Below are positions 20,056 through 30,400 of a stretch of DNA of 64,000 bases, piece by piece. Under the pieces are notes generated by a model. It was not told the origin of the DNA. It saw only the letters and a program-made list of their open reading frames with translations, and did not search any database. The position numbers and the translations under genes are program-made. Origin of the DNA: Aricia agestis. Lineage: Eukaryota > Arthropoda > Insecta > Lepidoptera > Lycaenidae. Location: NCBI RefSeq assembly GCF_905147365.1, contig NC_056410.1:5865501-5929500 (forward strand). Reading direction: 5' to 3'. The first letter of the stretch is position 1. Every line of letters begins with the position of its first letter.

Positions 20056-21376
20056 GTCTCGTTACAAGGCTACAAGGCAAAATTCAAGGCGTGCATCAAA
20101 TATACGTCACGATGATAGAGGGCGAGAGCTACGCACTCCTCGTAGAGATAGTGTTGGCCGTCGAGCTGCACATTCAACTTCGAGATACAGCCGTTCTTCC
20201 AGGCGCAGTCGAAGCCCTATATTGCCGTGTGCAAGGAGCATTTCACCCGCAGAAGGATGCCGAGAACGGAGCCGCAGTCGAGAATTTTCAAGACGAGATG
20301 CAGCCCACCACACGTTGTCACGACCGAAGAATAGGGCATCACGTTCGAGTCATGTTCGGGACCGCAGTCGGAGCCGCAGTCCCTCTCGACAGCGACCTCG
20401 CCGGGAGGATCGACACCGGTCACGTCGAGATGATCGTGGTGCGAGCACTGATGGAGCGCGTGAGCTGTTTTCACAATTTACTGATTTTATGAGGGATATT
20501 AGCAATAGTAACTTAAGCTCCAAAGAGAACTTTACTAATATTAATGTTATTCCTGAATTCAATCCATCCATGAAGAATCAGACCGTCGATACTTGGCTGA
20601 CTAAAGTTAATGAATGTTCAATACTTTACGGTTGGACTGATAGGCAAATTATACACTACGCTCTACCAAAGTTGGCAGGAGTAGCCAAGAAATGGTACGA
20701 AGGATTACAGTCGGTTTTGTTTACATGGTCTGAATGGCAAGATAAGTTGCGTTCTGCTTTTCCTGCGACAGAAAATTACGGACAAATGCTGTTTGAAATG
20801 CTTAATAGAAGAGCTAAGTTTGGGGAGTCATTAGAGGACTATTTCTATGAAAAAGTTGCTTTAATAAATCGTTGCGATATTAGTGGTAAAAGAGCGGTTG
20901 ATTGTATATTACATGGCATTGATGATAGATCTGTTCGTGCTGGCGCTGAAGCAGCACAGTATAATGACCCAGATAAACTATTAGCTTACTTAAGAAATGT
21001 AAAAATGTATAGAGTTGATAGATTTTCTAATAAAAAAGTGGTAAATACAAACCATAATCAATTTGTAAACTTAAAAAAGACTATAACTAATACTAAATCT
21101 GCATTGCGTTGCTATAATTGCAAGGAGGAGGGACATCCTGTATCTAAGTGCCCTAAGCCTATTAAAAGGTGTTCCAAGTGTTCTGTTATAGGGCATGAAG
21201 ATACAGAATGTTATCGTAACAAAATCCCAGAAAAAAATGTCATGACTATTAATGAGAGCAATAAAAGTTCATTTGATAAATATGTACAAACTGTTACAGT
21301 TAACGGAGTAGATCGCTTAGGACTCATTGATTTAGGTAGTGAATTAACACTTATCAAAGAGACTGACGCAAAATAA

Positions 21377-23302
21377 ATTTTTGAAGAATGGAATAAATTT
21401 GATAATAGATCTATGGTAGGGTTTGGGGGCACTGTTGTAAATTCGTTGGGATCTTGTGTAGCAAAATTGAAAATTCAAAACGTAGAGGCTCTCGTTTCGT
21501 GTGTAATTGTGCCTGATAATCTTTTGAAATATTCATTATTGATTGGTCAATCTTTTAGCGAACAAAAACACGTTCGAATGGTAAAAACTGATAAGGAGCT
21601 TCTAGTTTTGGATATTCATGATTGCCAAAAAATTAATGTTAAACGTTTGGAATTAAAAGTAAAAGACGGTATTTCGTTATCACAAACTAATCTTTGTCGT
21701 GTCTATTGTGGATCGGATTATGATGGATCTATTTATGTACGTGGTAGTTACAGAGATCAACCTAATCGCGAGTATCTTGTTGAAGAAGGTGTTTACGCTT
21801 TACGAAAAGGGGAAGGGGCTATTCTAATTTCTCCACTTTCAAATAAACCAATACAATTCAATAAGGATGAACTAATTGCTAGAGCAGATATTGTATTAGA
21901 TTCTTTCGAGTTATTCCAAATAAATAGAGTAGAACGTAGCGAATACATCCCTTTTAGATTAGAACAATTAACCATAGGAGACATACCTGATAGTGACAAA
22001 TTAGCTCTTTTAAATTTGATAAATAAATATAGAGATTGTTTTGCTGTAAATTTAAATGAACTGGGGTGTACTGACATAGAACATATGACTATCAATTTAA
22101 ATAATGATGAACCCGTAGTGTACAGACCGTATAGGCTTTCTCAGAAAGAAAGACAAGAAGTACAGGAAATGGTGGATGATCTTTGTGAAAGCGGAGTTAT
22201 TCGAGAATCAAATTCCCCCTATGCTAGCCCCATTATTGTTGTAAAGAAAAAGACAGGCGATAAAAGATTATGTGTTGATTATCGAATGTTAAATAAGAAA
22301 ACAATAAAACAACATTATCCTTTACCGCATATGGAGGATCAAATGAATAGATTAGCCGGTAATAACTACTATACAACGTTAGATTTGGCTAGTGGGTACT
22401 ACCAAATACCATTAAGTGAAGACTCTAAACCAAAGACTGCTTTTGTTACTCCCGATGGTCAGTGGGAGTTTAACAGAATGCCTTTTGGTTTGGCTAATGC
22501 GCCAGCTATATTTCAAAGGACTGTTAATAAGGCATTAGGGTCATTAAGATTTAATACAGCTGTAGCGTATATGGATGATATCTTAGTGCCTTCAGCAACA
22601 ATTAATGATGGTTTAATTAAACTTGAAAACATTTTTGAAAAATTTCGTGAGGCTAAATTAACATTAAAATTATCGAAATGTTACTTCTTTAAGACATCTG
22701 TAGATTTTTTAGGTTTAGAAGTTACATCTGATGGCATAAGGCCGGGCAAAAAGAAAATTGAGGCTGTTGAAAATTTTCCGGTACCTAAAGATGTTCACAA
22801 TATTAAACAATTTATCGGTTTAGCTAGTTTTTTTAGAAAATTTATAAAGAATTTTGCTGTTATTGCTAGACCGCTAACAAAATTGACAAAAAATAATCAT
22901 CCTTGGCTTTGGGGCAGCGAACAACAGCAAGCTTTCGATGAATTAAAATCAAAATTAGTGTCTCGTCCAGTTTTGGCTTTATATGATCCAAATTTCATAA
23001 CTGAATTGCATACAGATGCCAGTAAATGGGGAGTTGGTGGAATCCTATTACAAAAACAACCGAATGGTGACTTGAAACCCGTTGCTTACTACAGTAGGCA
23101 GACATCTCCAGAGGAACAACATTTTTCAGCCTATGAATTAGAAACCTTAGCATTAGTAGCTTCACTAGAAAAATTTAAATCTTATTTAAAGGGTATGCCA
23201 TTTTCAATAATAACCGACTGCAATTCTCTAAGAGCAACTTTTTCTAAAACGCGATATGATTCCTCGAGTTGCCCGCTGGTGGAGTATTATACAAGAATAT
23301 GA
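21377..23302 (+). pseudogene. pol: Pol part 1, family 2: protease rest, RT, RNase H
   Basis: In the same frame as gag, separated only by the TAA at 21374. The first ATG after the stop is at 21413. The RT domain shows VDYRMLNKKTI, LDLASGYYQIPL, FGLANAPAIFQ and the catalytic YMDDIL (Tyr codon 22568). RNase H follows with HTDASKWGVGGILL (Asp codon 23015), FSAYELETLALV and ITDCNSL. The frame is lost about 23248-23258, where reading must shift by net +1 (or -2) to continue in the next ORF; the last 16 or so codons of this frame are junk. Domain order RT-RH-IN is that of Ty3/gypsy. Confidence 0.8.
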
Positions 23303-24059
23303 TTGTGACATAGTTTACAAATCTGGCAAAAGTATGAGCCATGTAGACGCTTTAAGTAGAAATCCAATTTCCACGGGTTTTGATGAAATAGAATTTCCGT
23401 CTGTACTTAATATTACTAGTGATTGGTTAAAAACAGTTCAATTAGGTGATAATGAAATAAAACGTATAAAAGAAATTTTATTAGATTCAGAAGCTAGTAA
23501 TGTGGTAGAAGTTAAAAAGAATTACGTTTTTAAAAATGGTAATATTTATAGAAATACTGAAAATGGACTTAAATGGCTCGTACCTAAGGGAGTACGTTGG
23601 CAAATCTTAAAATATTGTCACGACGATATTGGTCATTTCTCATTTGATAAGACTTATGAAAAAGTTTCTACAGATTACTGGTTTCCTAAAATGCGCAAAT
23701 TTATTAAAAAATATGTACAATCATGCTTAGAGTGTGCTCATAGTAAAGTCCCTTCTGGAAAGAAATCTGGTTATTTACATTCCATAGAAAAAATATCTAT
23801 ACCTTTCCATACCCTTCATGCAGACCACTTGGGTCCTTTTAATCAAAGTAAAAGCAAAAACAAATATCTCTTGGTGATTATAGACGCTTTTAGTAAATTT
23901 ATATCTCTCAAAGCTGTTAAAAGCACAAAAGCTTCAACCACAATAAAAGTTTTTAGAGAATATTTTGCGACTTTTGGTTTGCCAACTAGACTAATAACGG
24001 ATAGGTATTCTACGTTTACTGGAAAAAAGATGAAAAACTTTTACGAATTTAGGTATTAA
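23256..24059 (+). pseudogene. pol: Pol part 2, family 2: RNase H tail and integrase N-terminal and core
   Basis: Opens with the conserved RNase H end (PRVARWWSIIQEYDCDIVYK, then DALSRNP). The integrase zinc domain follows (HDDIGHFSFDKT ... CLECAH, an HHCC pattern). The catalytic core has the first Asp in HADHLGPF (codon 23823) and the second in LITDR (codon 24000). The expected G-T after the second Asp is replaced by YST. The ORF ends at TAA 24057 because of a second frameshift at about 24048-24054. No start codon of its own is expected; it is a piece of the polyprotein. Confidence 0.78.
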
Positions 24060-24693
24060 GCATATTATGAATGCAGTTGCCACTCCACGTGCAAACGGGC
24101 AAGTGGAAAGATACAATCGTACAATTTTAGATGCTTTAACTTCTATGAATCATGGGCGCGATGAAACTTTATGGGATGAAAAGGTTTTAGATGTACAATG
24201 GGGTTTAAATAATACGGTCAATAAAGGGTTAGGACGTACCCCAACCGAGGTGTTGTTTGGAAAAAAGTTGAGTGGAATATCAGATGGCTTACTTAAATCT
24301 GTGGTTGATGATGCTAAAGAATATGATTCAAATAATTTGAAAGCAATAAGAGATGAAGTAAGTGAACATATTCAAAAGGATCAACAACGACAGAGGGCTC
24401 TATTTAATAAAAGTCGTTGTAATCCAAGAAAATTTAATGAAGGAGATCTTGTTAGGGTTGAAAGATCCGTTGTTTGTCCAGGGAAGAGTAAAAAACTTGT
24501 ACAGAAATGTTTTGGTCCATATCGAATTGTAAAAGAACTAGAAAATGATCGTTTTTTAGTAGAAGATACTCCTATAACAAAAAGAAAGGGTAAAGCAAAT
24601 TACAAAGGTATATATCCAGTAGAGCGTATACATCCATGGTTAAATATATGCGATGAACGTAATGAAAATAATGAAGTTAATAATGCTCAATGA
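24058..24693 (+). pseudogene. pol: Pol part 3, family 2: integrase end
   Basis: Continues the integrase in a third frame from about 24050. Shows IMNAVATPRANGQVERYNRT with the catalytic Glu (codon 24106), the core end (WGLNNTVNKGLGRTPTEVLF) and a C-terminal domain of the GPYRIVKELENDRFLVED type. Ends with TGA at 24691. No chromodomain and no envelope ORF follow. The distance between second Asp and Glu codons (106 nt) is not a multiple of three, which confirms a small indel between them. Confidence 0.78.
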
Positions 24694-25272
24694 ACAAATA
24701 TAATATTATCTTGACAGTTATAGCAACTTGCAATGTAAATTTAACTTTAAATGATTTTAGTAAGTTCTTTTCTTGATGAATTAATAAAAAGGGGGTTATT
24801 ATTATGATGATATTGTGATTATTGATGTAAAAGGTTTTGTTCTACTAAATTGTTTTAATGTACTTTGGATAAGTAAATACAAAAGTTAATAATAATAAAA
24901 AAATAAAAAGCAAAAACTCAACAATCCACATTTAGAAACATTCCACAGTGAAATGCCTGAAATAAATTAAGCGAGATTATAACACAATTGTGTCTAAAAC
25001 AATTCCTTTGTTAGGAACGTCTACAAGCAAGGAATTTTTAATAAGATTAAAGCGGTCAGGTGACTTAGTGTTATCCAGGCGCTCCCTAACATAATCCGCC
25101 GTCAGTCGGCAAATGGGACGGCATTATACAAATAAAGTTTTTGTCTTATCCAGTACGTTATTTTACAAACGTCGTGTAATTTTGGCTTACTTCATTTTGA
25201 TGTCAACTCCACTTTTTGCGACTTATGGAGATGTAAACTGAATAAAGTTTTACACTTAATGCCGCACTTACC
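24694..25272 (+). other. 3' region of family 2 element, no recognisable 3' LTR
   Basis: AT-rich. AAAAAGGGGG at about 24787-24796 looks like a polypurine tract. It is followed by TTATTATTATG, which also occurs just before the 5' LTR candidate (19022-19032), but the two sequences diverge at once. ACAAATAAAGTTTTTGTC at about 25128 is a poly(A)-signal-like site. Confidence 0.4.
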
Positions 25273-25403
25273 GCCGTTCCCAATATTTGATCTATCTCTG
25301 GTTTTGCCCTACTAGAGATAGGAATAGCTCACATTAGATATTAAAGACATATATTTTACTCTAGTAGGGCAAAACCAGAGATAGATCAAATATTGGGAAC
25401 GGC
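25273..25403. mobile_element. foldback MITE with perfect 45-bp arms
   Basis: GCCGTTCCCAATATTTGATC at the left continues through TATCTCTGGTTTTGCCCTAC and TAGAG, and is mirrored exactly on the right (25359-25403). The loop is about 41 bp. No mismatch in the arms, so it is young or under some constraint. No clear target duplication, and no second copy in the window. Confidence 0.7.
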
Positions 25404-26143
25404 CGTTAGAGAATATAAATTTCGTTTAATGGTGATAAAATTTCAATTTAATGAAGAGCTTGACAGATAATCAACAATAACAAGCTTAATATTATGTCTC
25501 ATGTAATGACAGTTCTCTGAGTGTGCAGCAGTTACTGATGCTCACTTTAATCTGAGGTTATTTACAAAAGTTCATCTCTTCAATATTGTGGTTGACTGGT
25601 TGACATTAGAAAATAAAAAATGACTAATGAATCTAGCACCTCTATCGTGAGTATCGCAGACACAATAGATTTTCAATTGTTATGCGGCAGTCGGCTGCCG
25701 CTTCGGGATTGATGGGTAAAAATCGAAATACTCATGATAAAATGGTAGAAAAGTACAAATACGTGGGAAATGATGGAATAACACCAACGTCGGGGCAAGC
25801 AAAACTCTTCGGATTGCACCTTGGTTGTACTACACTGCAATATACGTTTGTGAACATTCTGTTACCAGAATATTTTACAGTTTGTCAACAGTACATCACG
25901 ATTCGCACTGTCAGCGTATACGCCGCCACGCATTATTATTATGTATTGTATATTTCAGATAGGTCATAATAAAAGATACATCACAGAAAAAGGCGATAAC
26001 ATGGTATATTACATACCATACCAATTACCATAAATTAATCAAATATAACTTGTGATATAAGTCATTATGCTAAAGTATTGCATAATATTCTTTTAGTCTA
26101 TAAGGACTTAAAATCAAATAAAGTAACTACATACAATTATATA
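25404..26143. other. intergenic DNA, nothing recognised
   Basis: A 95-codon plus-strand frame (25682-25969) has no domain that I know. The stretch ends in an ATATATA-rich insertion site for the next element. Confidence 0.4.
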
Positions 26144-26976
26144 TATCGAAAATCAGAGAGGGCGTTACAAAAATAATAATAATTATTAATTCACTTATTA
26201 TGAGATTTGAATGTTTAATTTCATCAAAGCTATTGATTTCTCACTAAAAGCAATAGATTTCATTTATAAACAATAAAACAATTTCAAATCATTAAAAATA
26301 CTAAAACTTAAAGAGCAAAAGAAATTAGAATTTAAAATTAAAAAGAAAACAAAGTGATAAAATCATTTTCATTTATTTAAACTGACATGGATTGTACTTA
26401 CAATGTTTATTCACCGCAAATTCACAGTAGAATGAGCTCCACGCTCAGAACACGTCTTTTTATAAGCATCATCCCTACTTGTTTGCCCTACCACAAGTAA
26501 TTACGTCACTCTTGAAAATCATGTTATAGAAACATTAAATAATTGTAAAATTAGTAAATAACGTTAAAATGAATTAGCTTATTTATTTTGTAATTTACCA
26601 AAATTCACATTAAATTATTACGAAGTAAATAAAACCGGAAGTAATTAATTCACAACCAAAATACGTCGTAATTTTAGTGAGAATGTTTAAAGAAATTATT
26701 TAAAAGTTTGATTGGCATGGAAAACTAGTTTCAATTACATTAGAATAATCCTATATTGGCCAACTATGAAATTGACATTAAATAATAATTTTAATAAATA
26801 CCACGGAAGTTAAAATATCTTCCGGGCTTACAATAAATCATAAAATGCATATCAATCGTTCTAATAACGACGTATTACACATTTTTAACAATAATTCATG
26901 ATTATAATCACATTATAATAATTTTTCTAAACATAAAATAAAGAGTCCCAATCAGACAGGAACCTCCGCGGCGACA
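26144..26976 (-). repeat. 3' LTR, copy A
   Basis: 833 bp, begins TGTCGCCGCGGAGG in sense. Appears the same as the partner LTR at 31800-32632. Carries the same TATA box, initiator and AATAAA. Confidence 0.93.
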
Positions 26977-27463
26977 CGGCCATACTGACATGCGATGCGT
27001 GCTCTGCATCGCTTCTGCCTTCTGTAATAGAGAAATATAAAATGTGAGGACCAGGTACTTCCACAGTACACACTAGCCTTTATGATTCTTAAGTTATTAT
27101 TTGTTGCATCAACTGTTCACTCCACGTGACTACAGAAGATTCGTTCTTAATATTTTTCGATTTTATTCTCATGTTTTTTTTTTCTTTTTCTTTAATAGGA
27201 AAATGGATAGGTGGGTGAAAGATCGATGCTGTTTAAAACAGGGGCTCTAAAGGATACAGAGATAGGTCGATGCTGTGCTCTAGGCGGTCTCGTACGCCGT
27301 GGTACACAGGGGACATTTACTTCTTTCAGGATGGAATATCATCAATGGCTTATTGGTCGGCTCCACACGCCAATAGCATCTTTTGTCTTAGCATATTTTA
27401 GAAGTTTTAAAACAATTTTAATGCTTTTTAAGTATCAACATAGAAGTTGCTCACCGTTAATAT
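26977..27463 (-). other. 3' untranslated region of copy A
   Basis: About 487 bp between the gag-pol stop and the 3' LTR. Contains an A-rich stretch (AAAGAAAAAGAAAAAAAAAA in sense) but no purine tract directly against the LTR, where GTCAGTATGGCCG is found instead. No env-like ORF. The plus-strand 89-codon frame at 27211-27480 recurs in the other copies only because the DNA is the same. Confidence 0.7.
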
Positions 27464-30400
27464 TCAGTTTTCGTCGTTGACCTCGGGTCTTGCTTGATGA
27501 TCGTCTAGAGGAGACACAGAACCCGCTTGCTGATGCTCTGGAGGCGAACCAGAAGGACCAGGTTGCTGATCGTCTGGGAGCGAACCAGAAGGCCCCGCTT
27601 GCTGATCGTCGAAGGGCGACACGGTTGCCTGATTGGTGCCTCCGGGTAGTGGAGCGCGTCGAAGCTGGTCATGGGCGACCTTGCGAGGGCGCCCATGATG
27701 TCCTATTACCTTTTTCACAAGATAGCGATCATTTTCGAGTACCCTGTGAACTTCGTATGGAACGCTAAATTTCAGATCAAGAGCAGTTTGATTACGTGGA
27801 TTGTTTTTTATTAAAACAAAGTCACCCCTTTGAAACCTTTGAATTTTAGCTCGTCCTTTATCGAACCTCGCTTTATCTTTAGCAGACACTTGCATCATCT
27901 TCTGTTGCACGTGTTGTTCCAGGGCTTCAATATTGATGATTGCATCATCTAGGTTTACCAAGGTCAGTAATTCTGGTGGGACACAGTTTTGACGTCTAGT
28001 TAGAAGTGTAAGTGGAGCTATACCTGTAGTTCTATGAACAGTGCAGTTGAGGGCTAGTTGAAGGCTTTCCAAGGCTGTATGCCAATTTGGTGTTTCATAA
28101 TTTTTAATCATAATGAGGCCATTTTTAAGGGTTGCCATTACCCGTTCCACTTGCCCATTAGCTCTGCTAACCCCCGGTGCTATAGAGTGTATTTCTATAT
28201 TGAACATATCGCAGTAACTTTTAAATTCTCCTAGAAATTCACGACCACCGTCTACAATTATTTGTCTTGGAGCTCCGAAAAGGTGGACAACTTGTTTCAA
28301 GGCTGCCAGAGTGCTATGATGACTTTTATTATTGGTGTGACGTAGTAGTACATATTTAGTAAAGGCATCAATTGTGACTACAACATATTCATGCTCATTT
28401 GAACCTCCTAATTTACCTGTGATGTCCATGTGTATTACTTCAAATGGAACCACTGGCTTGGCAATGGGATGCAATTGTACTTGAGTTACTCCAGATGTCT
28501 GTTTTGAAGTTCTACATATGATGCAGTTGTCAACAAAATCACGGACAATTGTGCTCATTTTATCAAAATAGTAGGTACCTTTTATTTTATGGAGCGTCTT
28601 CTCCCAGCCAGGATGCTTCAGAGCTGTATGGAAAGTATTGATGAGACTCCACTGGAAAGATTTTGGTACAACAATGAGCTTTTGTGAGCCCAAAATTGTG
28701 TCCTGCTTCTCAAATTTGAGAACATTGTCTTCGAGGTGATACCCAGGGACTTCTTCACCATTATGCAATTTGTCTATGATGGGTCGCAATTGGTGGTCGC
28801 GTCTCTGTTCAATATTTATCCAATCTAAATTTTTCGTTAGGACGTTTACAGTAAGTGGATCTGGATTTCTGCTTAGGTAATCTGCATGCTGCATCCGCTC
28901 GCCCTTCCTGTATTCTATATCAAACTCAAAATTTTGAAGATATGACCACCATCTATGTATGCGAGGTAACAAGTCTTTCTTGTGCTTGGAAGCTTTAAGC
29001 GCATTGCAGTCGGTAATCACCTTGAATTGGCGTCCATATAGGAAGTGTCGAAAATGCTTGATTGCTCGGACTACGGCCAGCGTTTCGAGTTCGTAGGAGT
29101 GATACCTACTTTCTATGTCTGTCGTACGCATACTAAAATAGGCTATCACATGCTGCCTACCGTTTATAATCTGTACGAGAATTGCTCCAAAGCCAAGACT
29201 GCTGGCATCGGTAAATAGCTCAATAGGTTTCCCTTCTTGAAATATTGTTAAGACGGGTGCAGAAGTTAAATGATGAATTATCTTTTGACGTGCTTCTTCA
29301 TGAACATGATTCCATTGCCACTGAGCGCCTTGTTTAGTTAATTGATACAGAGGTACCATAGTCCGTGCAAAATCTGGTATGAATCTACGAAAATACCCTG
29401 CTAAGCCGTTAAATTGACGAATCTGTTTGACATTAGTCGGAACTGGAGCCTTTAGTAGGGCCTCAACTTTTTTGGGACTAGGACGAACCTGACCATTTTC
29501 TATCACATTACCGAGATATTCAATTGACCGTTTGAAGAATAAGCACTTATCAATGTTAACGGAGAAACCCGATTCCCGTAACGCTATAAATATTTTCTCT
29601 AAATAGACAAGACCAGATGAAAAATCTCTACATTTACTAATGACATCATCTATGTAAACTTGGGCTACGCTATCATTATGAACTTTATCCGCACTACCTG
29701 GATTTAAAAGAGGACCTAAAGCACGATTTATGCATCTTTGGTATACAGCAGGGGCATTACACAAGCCAAATGGCATAGTCTTATACTCGAACAAACCGTC
29801 CGGTGTCACAAAAGCGGTTTTCTCAATAGACTCATCAGCGATAGGAATCTGGTGAAAGCCAGAGGCCATATCTAAGGAAGTGTAGTACTGGCCTCCAGTC
29901 AACTGGTCAATTTGATCGGCTATTAAAGGAAGAGGATAATGATCCCGGACAGTGTTCGAGTTAAGTTCTCTGTAATCTACGCACATACGATCGTCCCCGT
30001 TCTTTTTCTTGACTAAAATAATTGGACTAGAATATGGGGACTTACTTTCTTGGACAATATCATTATCTATTAATTCCTTAACAATCTCCTTAACCTTTTC
30101 ACGTTCGACTGGGCTCAATCTGTACGGTCTTCTTTCAACAAACTTGTTTGGATTTTTCAATCGAATCTCTAATTTACCTGTATTGACCCGAGATTGAGGA
30201 AAGCCGCGCGTAAAAATGGAAGAGTACTTATTTAGCAGGGTAAGGAGTTGATTAATCTCAAGTTCATTAACTAAGTCATGATTTATGTTATCAAATAGTC
30301 CGGTTGACGATTGTATGTGCATGACACGAGGCTGAAAGCACAAAGACGCACTATTTTCAGTCACGATTACAGATAACCCGGTGCTGTTTAAAAGATTTGC

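Larger units (their letters stand above)
19548..21376 (+). pseudogene. gag: Gag and start of protease, family 2, with a predicted intron
   Basis: Exon 1 is 19548-19588 (ATG to AC before a perfect GTAAGT donor). The intron is 19589-20055 (467 nt, ends TTTCAG). Exon 2 starts at 20056 in exactly the matching phase and stays open to TAA at 21374-21376, giving about 453 codons. The first 150 residues are strongly Arg/Ser-rich with repeated RS/SR pairs (RSRSREF, RDRSRSRSPSR). A retrotransposon Gag core follows (MLFEMLNRRAKFGESLEDYF), then two CCHC knuckles at 21110 (CYNCKEEGHPVSKC) and 21170 (CSKCSVIGHEDTEC). Protease begins at LIDLGSELTLI (Asp codon 21329), with Leu where Thr or Ser is usual. The TAA is in frame with the next ORF and interrupts the protease domain. 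The splice model is inference and no RNA was examined. Confidence 0.7.
19031..25140 (+). mobile_element. decayed Ty3/gypsy retrotransposon, family 2
   Basis: Gag, protease, RT, RNase H and integrase lie in Ty3/gypsy order on the plus strand, so the class is secure. Limits are uncertain. A plausible 5' LTR occupies about 19031-19540/19568; there is a purine tract AAAAAGGGGG at about 24787-24796, but no repeat of the 5' LTR follows it. The right end given here is arbitrary, after an AATAAA at about 25131. The coding region has one in-frame stop and two frameshifts, so this copy cannot make its full polyprotein. Confidence 0.7.

Noticed and set aside
20107..20474. Overlapping frames on both strands and a 166-codon frame at 19992-20492
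   Set aside because: They are other-frame shadows of the Arg/Ser-rich Gag exon, whose CG-rich codons leave several frames open.
24796..25140. 3' LTR of the family 2 element
   Set aside because: Only about 11 bp (TTATTATTATG) match the region at the 5' end before the sequences diverge; this is not enough.
27211..27480. 89-codon plus-strand frame and other antisense frames repeated in copies A, B and C
   Set aside because: They recur only because the elements are copies. They lie opposite the gag-pol frame or in its 3' region and have no domain.
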